From positions 461,232 through 525,231 of the forward strand of contig NZ_LMEE01000003.1 in assembly GCF_001425305.1 (NCBI RefSeq): a stretch of DNA of 64,000 nucleotides. The letters are read 5' to 3'. The position numbers and the translations under genes are program-made. Each line of letters opens with the position of its first letter. Within the stretch, counting starts at the first letter, position 1. Origin of the DNA: Phenylobacterium sp. Root1290. GTDB lineage: Bacteria > Pseudomonadota > Alphaproteobacteria > Caulobacterales > Caulobacteraceae. The notes beneath the pieces were generated by a model, which ran no database searches, had not been told where the DNA came from, and saw only the letters and a program-made list of their open reading frames with translations. Of this stretch, positions 52,266-60,370 are shown piece after piece.

Positions 52266-53015
52266 TTAGGCTCCAACGAGCTCGGTGTGGCTGACGGGGG
52301 CATGGATCTCGCGCGTTCGGCGATCGTCCAGAATACGTCCGTCCTCGATGTGGATGATGCGGTCGGCATAGGCCTCGAGCCGCGGGTCGTGGGTCACGCA
52401 GATCACCGCCGCGCCGTGTTCCTTGGCGGCGCGCTGCAGAAGCTTGATGACGATCTGGCCGTTCTCGCCGTCGAGGGCGCTGGTCGGCTCGTCGGCGAAC
52501 AGCAGGCGCGGATCCTTCGCCAGGGCGCGGGCGATGGCGACGCGCTGTTTCTCACCGCCCGACAGCTCTGACGGGCGCTGGTCGAGGCGATTGCCCAGAC
52601 CGACCTCGGTCAGGGCGACCGCGGCGCGATCCTTGGCCTCCGCGGGCGAGTAGCCCTTGTACTTCAGGATCGTCGTGACCTGCTGCAGGGCGCTGAGCGC
52701 GCCGAACAGGTTGAAGCCCTGGAAGATGAAGCCGCAGTGATCGAGACGGAACTTGTCGATCTTGCCGGGGCGCTGGCTCCAGAGGTCCTCGCCGAGCGCG
52801 ACGACCTTGCCCTGGTCCGGCTTGAGCAGGCCCGAGAGGCTGGCGATCAGGGTCGACTTGCCCGAGCCGGAGGGGCCCATGACCATGGTCATCTCGCCAT
52901 GGCGGCAGTCGAAGTCGACCGACTTGAGCACCTCGATGTGGGTGCGGCCGGTCTTGAACCGCTTGACCAGGCCGGTCCCCTGGAGCGCGATGGAGTTGGG
53001 GGCTTGGGCGTTCAT
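52266..53015 (-). CDS. ABC transporter ATP-binding protein (DevA/LolD-like)
   Basis: A 249-residue ATPase: Walker A GPSGSGKST at residues 47-55, Q-loop FQGFNLFGALSALQQV, signature LSGGEKQRVAIARALAKDPRLLFADEPTSALDGENGQ with Walker B, and the His switch THD. The sequence style is that of the MacB/LolD/DevA group used by exporters with FtsX-type permeases. It overlaps the permease stop by four bases and is followed 6 bases later by the adaptor gene. Confidence 0.93.
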   Translation of the reverse strand: MNAQAPNSIALQGTGLVKRFKTGRTHIEVLKSVDFDCRHGEMTMVMGPSGSGKSTLIASLSGLLKPDQGKVVALGEDLWSQRPGKIDKFRLDHCGFIFQGFNLFGALSALQQVTTILKYKGYSPAEAKDRAAVALTEVGLGNRLDQRPSELSGGEKQRVAIARALAKDPRLLFADEPTSALDGENGQIVIKLLQRAAKEHGAAVICVTHDPRLEAYADRIIHIEDGRILDDRRTREIHAPVSHTELVGA

Positions 53016-54154
53016 CGCAGCAGGTCCGCCGGTTGGCTCTTTTTCAGGATGCCCAGGGCCATGAGCCCGGAGGCCAGCGAGATCGCCATCAGCAGCACGG
53101 CGACGGCGGCGACCCAGACGGGCGGGAAGCCCATGGGCAGACCGCCGCTGCGGGCCAGCAGCGAGACGAGGAAGGTGAAGAGGGCGGTGGCGCCAAGGCC
53201 CACGACCCCGACCCAGAACGACAGCTCCAGCACGATCAGGCGCAGCGACCCCATCGAGACGCCGAGGGCGCGCAGGGAGGCGAACTCCTTGATGTTGGCG
53301 AGGATGGCTCCGCGCAGGGTCTGGGAGGTGATGCCGACGCCGATCAGGAAGCCGAGGAACACAGAGAAGCCGAGGAAGATGCCGATGATCTGCTCCTTCA
53401 TCAGCGCGCTCTCGTTGGCCTGGGCGAGCTCGGCGCGGGTCCAGGCGCGGTAGGCGCCCTTGGCCTCGGCGTTGAGCTGGTCGCGGACCGCCGCGGCCTG
53501 GGCCGGGTTGTTGATGCGGACCATCAGCGGGCCGGTCTTCTCGCCCTTCTCCATCATGCCGAGCCGGCGGAGGGTGTCGCGCGAGACGACGATCGAGGGC
53601 TGATTGATGTCCGGATAGTTGTCGAGCAGGGCGCGGACGCGGACCGTCTTGCCGTTGACCGTGGCGGTGTCACCGAGCTTCACGCCGAGACGTCCCAGCC
53701 CCGAGCGGTCGATGGCGACGGCGTTCGGCTCCATCAGCGCGATGCGCACGCTCTCGGGATAGTCGACCGGCAGGGTGAGGGCGCCTGGCTCGGTGTCGAC
53801 CATGTTCACCTGGACGAAGGTGGTGACCTGCTTCTGGCCGTCCTTGGGCTGGTTGGTCCAGCGTCCGCCGCCGCCGTCGAAGCTGGCGACCTCGGCGACA
53901 TTGGGGTTGAGGTAGAGCTGCGGACCGATGCGGCGCGGCAGGCTGGACGGGCCTGAATTGATCAGGCTTTCCGACTTCGCCGGCATGATCATCAGGTCGG
54001 CGCGCGAGCGGTTGATCGTGGCCGTGGCGGCCTGGATCATGCCCGTGAACATCCCGACCTGAGCCAGGATGAGCAGGCCGGAAAAGGCGAGGGCGATGAC
54101 CGCGGCCAGGTAGCGGCGCCATTCGTAGATCAGGGTCGCTAGAGCCAATGACAT
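53012..54154 (-). CDS. ABC transporter permease (FtsX/DevC-like)
   Basis: A 380-residue permease with the FtsX/MacB architecture: one N-terminal membrane helix (AAVIALAFSGLLILAQVGMF), a large periplasmic domain (about 45-255) and three C-terminal helices. First gene of the permease-ATPase-adaptor operon on the minus strand, coupled to the ATPase gene by an ATGA overlap. In cyanobacteria DevBCA exports a glycolipid; the substrate here is not indicated. Confidence 0.9.
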   Translation of the reverse strand: MSLALATLIYEWRRYLAAVIALAFSGLLILAQVGMFTGMIQAATATINRSRADLMIMPAKSESLINSGPSSLPRRIGPQLYLNPNVAEVASFDGGGGRWTNQPKDGQKQVTTFVQVNMVDTEPGALTLPVDYPESVRIALMEPNAVAIDRSGLGRLGVKLGDTATVNGKTVRVRALLDNYPDINQPSIVVSRDTLRRLGMMEKGEKTGPLMVRINNPAQAAAVRDQLNAEAKGAYRAWTRAELAQANESALMKEQIIGIFLGFSVFLGFLIGVGITSQTLRGAILANIKEFASLRALGVSMGSLRLIVLELSFWVGVVGLGATALFTFLVSLLARSGGLPMGFPPVWVAAVAVLLMAISLASGLMALGILKKSQPADLLR

Positions 54155-54315
54155 GGGGCCCTCCTCAGGCCCAGCATGTGCGGCGGACCCGCGTTCGAAC
54201 CTAGTTAAATCGAGGTAAGGCGACGTTGGCGTCGCTGGTCGCGAAGATTTGCGGGTGTTACGGAGTTACATCTCGCGGGGCCCGGGGGGCGCCCGCGCCC
54301 ATCAAGTTGGTGACC

Positions 54316-56388
54316 ATGAATTCAGTGAAGTTCGGCGCAGGCCTTGGCCTGGCCGCTGCGTTTTCGATTTCCGCCGCGCCTGCCCTCGCCGACGAAGGCA
54401 TGTGGACCTACGACAACTTCCCCCTCGCCAAGGTGAACCAGGACTATGGCCTGAAGCTGGACCAGAGGTGGCTGGACCGGATGCAGGGGGCCTCGGTCCG
54501 CCTGACCACCGGCTGCTCGGCCTCGCTGGTCTCGGGCACGGGCCTCGTCTTCACCAACCATCATTGCGTGGTCGAGTGCGTCCAGGACCTGTCGTCCGGC
54601 GACAAGGACTTCGTGAAGGACGGCTTCCTCACCGCCACGCGCGACGAAGAGAAGAAGTGCCCGGGGATGCAGGCCGAGATCCTGGCCTCGATCACCGACG
54701 TGACCAAGGACATCCAGGCCGCCGGCGCGGGCAAGACCGGTCAGGACTTCGTGCGGGCTCGTGAGACCGCCATGGCCGCCGCCGAAAAGGCCGGCTGCGG
54801 CGATGACGCAAATGTCCGCTGCCAGGTGGTGAGCCTCTACCGGGGCGGCCAGTTCAAGCTCTACAAGTACCGCAAGTACGCGGATGTGCGGCTGGTCTTC
54901 GCGCCTGAGTTCGCGACCGCGTTCTTCGGCGGCGACCCGGACAACTTCAACTTCCCGCGCTTCAACCTTGATGTCGGCTTCGTGCGCCTGTACGAGAACG
55001 GCAAGCCGGCCGTGACGCCGACGCATCTGAGCTGGGTCAGCCGTGCGCCGCAGGAGGGCGAGGCGACCTTCGTCTCCGGCAATCCCGGCTCGACCAACCG
55101 CCTGATGACCGTCTCGCAGCTGGAGACCCTGCGCGACCTGACGATTCCGGTCGGTCAGCTGCAGCGCTCCGAGATCCGCGGGCGCCTCGCGCAGTTCGGC
55201 CAGGAGAGCGCCGAGCACAAGCGCATCGCCACCGATCCGCTGTTCGGCATCGAGAACAGCTTCAAGGTGTTCTATGGCCAGCAGTCGGCGCTGAACGACA
55301 AGGCGTTCATGGACGCCAAGCGCGCCCAGGAGGCTGAGCTGAAGGCCAAGGTCGCCGCCGACCCGAAGCTGACCGCCGAGATCGGCGATCCGTGGGGCGA
55401 CATCGCCAAGGCGCAGGACGCCTACGCCAACAACTATCTGCGCTATCGCCAGATCGAGGGCGGGGCGACCTACTCGAACCTCTACTACTATGCCCAGACC
55501 CTGGTCCGGGCCGCCGAGGAGCGCGCCAAGCCGAACGCCGAGCGTCTGGCCGAGTACGCCGACACCCGCCTGCCGCTGGTCGAGAAGAAGGTGCTGGACG
55601 CCAAGCCGGTCGACGCCGAGCTGGAGGAGGTCTACCTGGCCTTCTGGCTGTCGAAGACCCGCGAATACCTGACCACGGACGACGCTGCGGTGAAGACCCT
55701 GCTGGGCAAGGAGAGCCCCGAGGGCCTGGCCAAGCGGGCGGTGGCCGGCTCGAAGCTGGGCGATCCGGCGGCGCGCAAGGCGCTGTGGGACGGTGGGCTG
55801 GAGGCGATCAAGGCCTCGGACGACCCGATGATTCAACTGGTGCTGCGCAACGAGCCGGCGGCCCGGGCGGTGCGCAAGGTCTGGGAGACCGAGGTCCAGG
55901 CCCCGACGGACTCCGCCGCTGGGCGCGTGGCCCGCGCCAAGTTCGCGGCCTATGGCGACGCGGTCTATCCCGACGCGACGTTCAGCCTGCGGCTGTCCTA
56001 CGGCAAGGTCGCCGGTTGGAGCTATCGCGGCGTGACCGTTCCGGCGACGACCAACTTCGCGGGGTTGTACGACCGGGCGACCGGCGCCGAGCCCTACAGG
56101 CTTGCGCCGCGCTGGGTCGAGGCGCAGGCCAAGGTCACGCCGACGACGGTCTACAACTTCGTCACCACCAACGACATCATCGGCGGCAATTCCGGCTCGC
56201 CGGTGGTGAACGCCAAGGGCGAAGTGCTGGGCGCGGCCTTCGACGGCAACATCCACTCGCTGGGCGGCGCCTTCGGATATGACGGCTCCATCAACCGCAC
56301 CGTGGTGGTCGCGACCTCCGCGGCGACCGAGGCGCTGTCGAAGGTCTATGGCCGGACCGCGCTGGTGAAGGAACTGACGGGGAAGTAG
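54316..56388 (+). CDS. S46 family dipeptidyl-peptidase
   Basis: A 690-residue periplasmic serine peptidase (dipeptidyl-peptidase 7/11 family). Signal peptide MNSVKFGAGLGLAAAFSISAAPALA, N-terminal EGMWTYDNFPLAKV typical of the family, catalytic His82/His83 in FTNHHCVV and Ser about residue 625 in GGNSGSPVVN, both intact. The disulfide-rich start (GCSASLV and CVVECVQ) is also familiar. The start at ATG 54316 gives the signal peptide; an upstream frame to 54226 has no support. Breaks peptides in the periplasm for amino-acid use. Confidence 0.95.
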   Translation: MNSVKFGAGLGLAAAFSISAAPALADEGMWTYDNFPLAKVNQDYGLKLDQRWLDRMQGASVRLTTGCSASLVSGTGLVFTNHHCVVECVQDLSSGDKDFVKDGFLTATRDEEKKCPGMQAEILASITDVTKDIQAAGAGKTGQDFVRARETAMAAAEKAGCGDDANVRCQVVSLYRGGQFKLYKYRKYADVRLVFAPEFATAFFGGDPDNFNFPRFNLDVGFVRLYENGKPAVTPTHLSWVSRAPQEGEATFVSGNPGSTNRLMTVSQLETLRDLTIPVGQLQRSEIRGRLAQFGQESAEHKRIATDPLFGIENSFKVFYGQQSALNDKAFMDAKRAQEAELKAKVAADPKLTAEIGDPWGDIAKAQDAYANNYLRYRQIEGGATYSNLYYYAQTLVRAAEERAKPNAERLAEYADTRLPLVEKKVLDAKPVDAELEEVYLAFWLSKTREYLTTDDAAVKTLLGKESPEGLAKRAVAGSKLGDPAARKALWDGGLEAIKASDDPMIQLVLRNEPAARAVRKVWETEVQAPTDSAAGRVARAKFAAYGDAVYPDATFSLRLSYGKVAGWSYRGVTVPATTNFAGLYDRATGAEPYRLAPRWVEAQAKVTPTTVYNFVTTNDIIGGNSGSPVVNAKGEVLGAAFDGNIHSLGGAFGYDGSINRTVVVATSAATEALSKVYGRTALVKELTGK

Positions 56389-56409
56389 GCCGCTCGGCAA
56401 TATCCATAG

Positions 56410-56545
56410 GTCATCCCCGAAAGCGCGGAGCGCTTGTCCGGGACCCATGAACACCGGATCGTCGTGTAGGCGGCTCTGGCCTCGCCATCTGGTGAACCGC
56501 GGCGCGAATGGGTCCCGGACAGCCGCAAGCGGCTTCCGGGATGAC
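56410..56545. repeat. Imperfect inverted repeat (about 39 bp arms, 59-base spacer)
   Basis: Arm 1 at 56410-56448 and arm 2 at 56508-56545 are reverse complements of each other over most of their length: the outer parts (GTCATCCC..., ATGGGTCCCGGACA...) match exactly and the inner parts are themselves small hairpins (AAGCGCGGAGCGCTT and AGCCGCAAGCGGCT). The spacer is 59 bases. Located between the S46 peptidase stop and a small gene. I do not know a named family for it, although GGGTCCCGGACAAGC-type words recur in intergenic DNA of many alphaproteobacteria. Confidence 0.85.
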
Positions 56546-56587
56546 ACGACGTGTTGCTTGCGACTTCAGGCCGTTCATATTTGCGGA

Positions 56588-56902
56588 ATGTCCAGCCTCC
56601 GCATGCCGCAGGGATCGACGTCGCCGCTGTTCAAGAGCGGCGCGAGCATTCTCGACTACGAAATCCAGGAAGAGCGCGGCTATGCGCTCGGGCGCGCCGG
56701 GGAGCGGGTCGAGCGGGCGCTCGCGGCGCTGAAGGCGTTCGACGGTCCAGACGAAGACCGCGCGCCGCTGTTGAAGGAGGCCGCCACGGCGGTCTGGTAC
56801 TACTTCATCCAGCGTGAGGCGTGCGGCATCCGCAACCAGAAGCCGGCCATCGAGCACTACGGCATTCCGCGCGAAGTGCTGATGCGGCTGGGCGCGACCT
56901 AG
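56588..56902 (+). CDS. Small conserved protein (possibly DUF6665)
   Basis: A 104-residue helical protein: residues 15-50 form an amphipathic coil (FKSGASILDYEIQEERGYALGRAGERVERALAALKAF), and the C-terminal part ATAVWYYFIQREACGIRNQKPAIEHYGIPREVLMRLG looks conserved. I associate this pattern with DUF6665-like proteins of alphaproteobacteria but cannot confirm it. No signal or membrane segment. ATG 56588 preferred; its stop overlaps the convergent ohrR-like gene by four bases. Confidence 0.7.
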   Translation: MSSLRMPQGSTSPLFKSGASILDYEIQEERGYALGRAGERVERALAALKAFDGPDEDRAPLLKEAATAVWYYFIQREACGIRNQKPAIEHYGIPREVLMRLGAT

Positions 56903-57375
56903 GCCTTCATCCGACGGGCCAGGTCCTGCAGCGTCGCGCGCAGGTCGACGATCTCGTTCAGCGGCAGGTGCAGCTGGCAGGCCAGGGCGGCCGGGACTTC
57001 CGCCGCTCGCGCCTGCAGCGCCCGCCCGGCGTCGGTCAGCTCGATCTGCACCTTGCGCTCGTCCTGGGTGTCGCGGCGGCGGGTGACAAAGCCGGCCGCC
57101 TCCAGCCGCTTGAGCAGCGGGGTGAGGGTGCCGGAGTCGAGGTCGAGCGCCTGGCCCAGCGCCTTCACCGTGCGCGGGGCGTCTTCCCACAGCGCGAGCA
57201 TCACCAGGTACTGCGGATAGGTGAGGCCGAGCGGCTCCAGCAGCGGGCGATAGGCGCGCGTGACCAGCCCGCTGGCGGCGTAGAGCGCAAAGCAGAGCTG
57301 GTTGTCGAGGCGCAGCAGATCGCCGGCCGCGGGTGCGGCCGGCGTCGTCGGCGAGGATTTGGTCTTGGCGGTCAT
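56899..57375 (-). CDS. ohrR: MarR family regulator OhrR
   Basis: Redox-sensing repressor of ohr. A 158-residue MarR winged-helix protein (LTYPQYLVMLALWEDAPRTVKALGQALDLDSGTLTPLLKRLEAAGFVTRRRDTQDERKVQIELTDAG) with Cys28 (DNQLCFALYAAS) in the position of the reactive OhrR cysteine, which is oxidised by organic hydroperoxides. It follows ohr by a four-base overlap (ATGA) and so would be cotranscribed from the ohr promoter. Confidence 0.92.
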   Translation of the reverse strand: MTAKTKSSPTTPAAPAAGDLLRLDNQLCFALYAASGLVTRAYRPLLEPLGLTYPQYLVMLALWEDAPRTVKALGQALDLDSGTLTPLLKRLEAAGFVTRRRDTQDERKVQIELTDAGRALQARAAEVPAALACQLHLPLNEIVDLRATLQDLARRMKA

Positions 57376-57791
57376 TCAGCTCGCACAGATATCGCAACAT
57401 CGACGTTGCCGCGAATGGCGTTGGAATAAGGGCAGACCTGGTGGGCCGACGCCACCAGCGCTTCGGCGGCGGCCTGGTCCAGGCCCTGGGTCTCGGCGTC
57501 GAGCGCCACGCCCAGCTTGAAGCCGCCCTCGGCCCGCGGATGCAGCTCGACCGTCGCGGTCACGGCCGCGCCCTTGAGCGGGATCTTCTGCTGGCCGGCG
57601 ATGTAGCGCACGGCGTTTTCGAAGCAGGCCGCGTAGCCGGCCGCGAACAGCTGCTCGGGATTGGTGCCGCCGCCCTTGCCGCCCATTTCGCGGGGGAGGG
57701 CGAGGTCGAGGCTGAGCAGGCCGTCCTGGGATTCGACGTGGCCGGCGCGGCCGCCGACGGCGCGGGCCTGGGTGGCGTAGAGAGCGGTCAT
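57372..57791 (-). CDS. ohr: Organic hydroperoxide resistance protein Ohr (OsmC family)
   Basis: A thiol peroxidase that reduces organic hydroperoxides with lipoylated partners. From ATG 57791 the protein has 139 residues; the catalytic Cys56 (GYAACFENA) and resolving Cys120 (QVCPYSNA) are both present, with the Ohr-type TNPEQLFAAGYAAC and VCPYSNAIRGN blocks. Preferred over a 9-residue extension to 57818 because ACAAATG with a TCC/GGAG-like site precedes it and the family starts there. Confidence 0.95.
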   Translation of the reverse strand: MTALYATQARAVGGRAGHVESQDGLLSLDLALPREMGGKGGGTNPEQLFAAGYAACFENAVRYIAGQQKIPLKGAAVTATVELHPRAEGGFKLGVALDAETQGLDQAAAEALVASAHQVCPYSNAIRGNVDVAISVRAE

Positions 57792-57809
57792 TTGTTTGTC
57801 TCCAATTGC

Positions 57810-57821
57810 ATTGTACACAAT
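57810..57821. promoter_or_regulatory. OhrR operator candidate
   Basis: ATTGTACACAAT is a near-perfect 12-base palindrome located 19-30 bases upstream of the ohr start codon, flanked by A+T-rich sequence in an otherwise G+C-rich region. The size, position and ATTG/CAAT half-sites match OhrR operators of the MarR type. Its location before ohr and ahead of ohrR fits negative autoregulation of the operon. Confidence 0.75.
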
Positions 57822-57984
57822 TAAATATGATGCAAATGGGGTTCGTCAAGGGGCGGCGATGCGCGCGCTTGCCTGACCCGGCCCCGGCGTAGTCAATAGC
57901 CCCAGAAAACCTGCGCGAGTCCGCGCGGACCGTGAGAGATATTGGGCTGTCGCCGTTTCCGCGCGACGGGCCCGGGGGCCATGA

Positions 57985-59262
57985 ATGTTTCGTCCTGAGA
58001 ACGCCCAGAGCCTGGCCGGCCTGGGCTTCATCATCGCCGTTTGCTGGGCGCTGTCGGAGAACAAGAAGGTTTTCCCCTGGCGGCTGGCCCTGGGGTCGGT
58101 GGCGGTGCAGGTGGGGCTGATCCTGCTGCTGTTCGGCCTGCCCGGCGCGCAGGCGGTGATCGAGACGATCAACCGCGGCGTGGACGGCTTGGCCGCGGCC
58201 ACGGCCACCGGCACCCAGTTTGTGTTCGGCTATATGGGCGGCGGCGCCCAGCCCTATGAGGTGACCAATTCGGGGGCGCTGTTCGTCTTCGCCTTCCAGG
58301 TGCTGCCGCTGATCCTGGTGATCTCGTCGCTGTCGGCCCTGCTGTGGCATTGGGGGATTCTGAAATGGATCACCCGCGGCTTCGGCCTGCTGTTCCAGAA
58401 GACCATGGGCCTGGGCGGCGCCTCGGCCCTGGCGGTGGCGGTGAACATCTTCCTGGGCATGATCGAGAGCCCGATCGTGATCCGCGCCTATCTCGACAAG
58501 CTGACCCGCTCCGAACTGTTCCTGATGATGGTCGTCGGCCTGGCCACGGTGGCCGGCTCGACCATGGTCGCCTACGCCACGATCCTGAAGACCGTGCTGC
58601 CCAACGCCGCCGCGCACGTGCTGGTGGCCTCGATCATCTCGGCCCCCGCCGGCATCCTGCTGGCCAAGATCATGATCCCCGAGAAGCCGGGGCAGGGCGG
58701 GCTCTACGCCGACTATTCCTCGCTGCTGAAGTACGACAGCTCGATCGACGCCATCAGCAAGGGCACGATGGACGGACTGACCGTGGTGCTGAACATCTCG
58801 GCGATCCTGATCGTGTTCGTCGCCTTCGTGGCGATCGGCAACGGACTGCTGTCGGTCCTGCCGATGGTCGGCGGCGAGCCGGTGACCATCGAGCGCGTGC
58901 TGGGCCTGGTGTTCTCGCCGCTGGCCTGGGCCATGGGCGTGCATTGGGACGAGGCGCTGAAGGCCGGCTACCTGCTGGGCGTGAAGCTGATGCTGACCGA
59001 GTTCATCGCCTTCATCCAGCTGGGCGCGGTCCCGGCGGGTGAGATGACCGAGCGCACGCGGATGATCCTGACCTACGCGCTCTGCGGCTTCGCCAATGTG
59101 GGGTCCGTCGGGATCACCGTGACCGGCATGGGCGTGCTGATGCCCGAGCGGCGCAACGAGATCATCGGCATGGTCTGGAAGGCGCTTATCGCCGGCTTCC
59201 TGGCCACCTGCATGACCGGCGCGCTGGTCGGGGCCATGCCGCGAGAACTGTTCGGACAATAG
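57985..59262 (+). CDS. Concentrative nucleoside transporter (CNT/NupC family)
   Basis: A 425-residue nucleoside:cation symporter with about nine membrane helices. Diagnostic CNT segments are FVFGYMGGGAQPYEVTNSGALFVFAFQVLPLILVISSL, the NIFLGMIESPIVIRAYLDKLTRSELF region and the C-terminal FANVGSVGITVTGMGVLMPERRNEII motif. No accessory nucleosidase beside it. Ribosome site is weak (GGGGGCC before the ATG). Expected to import purine or pyrimidine nucleosides with protons or sodium. Confidence 0.94.
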   Translation: MFRPENAQSLAGLGFIIAVCWALSENKKVFPWRLALGSVAVQVGLILLLFGLPGAQAVIETINRGVDGLAAATATGTQFVFGYMGGGAQPYEVTNSGALFVFAFQVLPLILVISSLSALLWHWGILKWITRGFGLLFQKTMGLGGASALAVAVNIFLGMIESPIVIRAYLDKLTRSELFLMMVVGLATVAGSTMVAYATILKTVLPNAAAHVLVASIISAPAGILLAKIMIPEKPGQGGLYADYSSLLKYDSSIDAISKGTMDGLTVVLNISAILIVFVAFVAIGNGLLSVLPMVGGEPVTIERVLGLVFSPLAWAMGVHWDEALKAGYLLGVKLMLTEFIAFIQLGAVPAGEMTERTRMILTYALCGFANVGSVGITVTGMGVLMPERRNEIIGMVWKALIAGFLATCMTGALVGAMPRELFGQ

Positions 59263-59294
59263 CAGCGGCCGTCAGAGCCGCCGGAGGACCAGGG

Positions 59295-59912
59295 ATGAAG
59301 CTCTACGACACCGCGATGGCTCCCAATCCGCGCCGGGTGCGCTGGTTCATGGCCGAGAAGGGCATCGACGACATCGAGATCGTCCAGCTCAACCTGATCC
59401 AGGGGCAGCACAAGCAGGCGGACTATCTGACCAAGGCCGGCCTGCCCAACGTGCCGGCGCTGGAGATGGACGACGGGACCTGCATCACCGAGTCTCTGGC
59501 GATCTGCCGATATCTGGAGAGCCGCTACCCGGAGCCGAACCTGTTCGGCGCGACGCCGGAGGAAGCCGCCGTGGTCGAGATGTGGACCCGCCGCGCGGAG
59601 ATGCTGGTCGCCAACCCGTTCATGCTGGGCGTGCGCCACACGCACCCGGCGCTCGCGGCGCTGGAAGCGCCCAACCCGCCGGTCGGCGAGTACAACAAGG
59701 AGGTCGGGCTCAAGGGCCTGAAGGTGCTCGACCGCCGGCTGGGCGAGAGCGTGTGGCTGGCGGGAGATCGCCTGACCATCGCCGACATCATCGCCTTCAT
59801 CGGCATCGACTTCACGCGGATGATCAAGCTGCCGATCCCGGCGGAGCTGTCGAACCTGGATCGCTGGGCGCAGGCCATGCGCAGCCGCCCGGCGGCGAAG
59901 GCGGCGATGTGA
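59295..59912 (+). CDS. Glutathione S-transferase
   Basis: A 205-residue GST: N-terminal thioredoxin-like domain (KLYDTAMAPNPRRVRWFMAEKGIDDIEIVQLNLIQGQHKQADYLTKAGLPNVPALEMDDGTCITESLAICRYLE with the cis-Pro motif NVPAL and ESLAI) and C-terminal helical domain. The start MKLYDTAMAPNPRRVR matches the beta- or nu-like bacterial GSTs with serine/threonine near the start. The GGAGGACC before the ATG is a good ribosome site. Its stop overlaps the next gene's GTG by four bases. Confidence 0.9.
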   Translation: MKLYDTAMAPNPRRVRWFMAEKGIDDIEIVQLNLIQGQHKQADYLTKAGLPNVPALEMDDGTCITESLAICRYLESRYPEPNLFGATPEEAAVVEMWTRRAEMLVANPFMLGVRHTHPALAALEAPNPPVGEYNKEVGLKGLKVLDRRLGESVWLAGDRLTIADIIAFIGIDFTRMIKLPIPAELSNLDRWAQAMRSRPAAKAAM

Positions 59913-60370
59913 GGGGCCTAGGTTTCGCCCTTGCGTTGGCGCTGGCGCCGCTAGGCGCCGTCGCCGCCGAACTGACCATCGTGCCGCCCGGCGGCGCAGC
60001 CAAGGTGCTGAGCCAGGCGGACCTGGCCGGTCTGCCGCGAGAGAGCGTGAAGCTGGGCGCCAAGACCTATGAAGGACCGGTGCTGGCCTACGTCCTGCGC
60101 GCCGGCGGCATGCCGGTCGGCGCCAAGCTGCACGGCGATCCGCTGCGGGCCTATGCGGTGGTCAGCGGCAAGGACGGGTTCAAGGCGGTCTACTCGCTGG
60201 CCGAGCTGGACCGCGACTATCATGCCGGCACGGTGATCCTGGCCGACAAGGTCGACGGGGCGCCGCTGGCCGACAAGGAGACGCCCTGGCGGCTGGTTCT
60301 GTCGGAAGACAAGAAGGCGTGGCGCAGCGTCTACGGCGTCACGAAGATCGAGGCGACGATCGTCCCCTAG
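59909..60370 (+). CDS. Small exported molybdopterin-oxidoreductase-like (sulfite-oxidase-fold) protein
   Basis: A 153-residue protein with a signal peptide (MRGLGFALALALAPLGAVAAE) and a single domain that recalls part of the SUOX molybdopterin fold: ESVKLGAKTYEGPVLAYVLRAGGMPVGAKLHGDPLRAYAVVSGKDGFKAVYSLAELDRDY and the final TPWRLVLSEDKKAWRSVYGVTKIEATIV. The cofactor-ligand Cys of true sulfite oxidases is not present, and the length is half of MsrP or sulfite oxidase, so it likely has a different role. GTG 59909 overlaps the GST stop. Confidence 0.75.
   Translation: MRGLGFALALALAPLGAVAAELTIVPPGGAAKVLSQADLAGLPRESVKLGAKTYEGPVLAYVLRAGGMPVGAKLHGDPLRAYAVVSGKDGFKAVYSLAELDRDYHAGTVILADKVDGAPLADKETPWRLVLSEDKKAWRSVYGVTKIEATIVP

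Noticed and set aside
49203..52571. A 1122-codon open frame on the + strand across the SDR, HlyD adaptor and part of the ABC ATPase genes
   Set aside because: It is antisense to well-recognised minus-strand genes, rich in Ala/Gly/Arg/Asp, and matches no family; long shadow frames are expected in such G+C-rich DNA.
54322..56547. A 741-codon minus-strand frame antisense to the S46 peptidase
   Set aside because: The + strand protein has signal peptide and catalytic residues; the antisense one has no recognisable domain.
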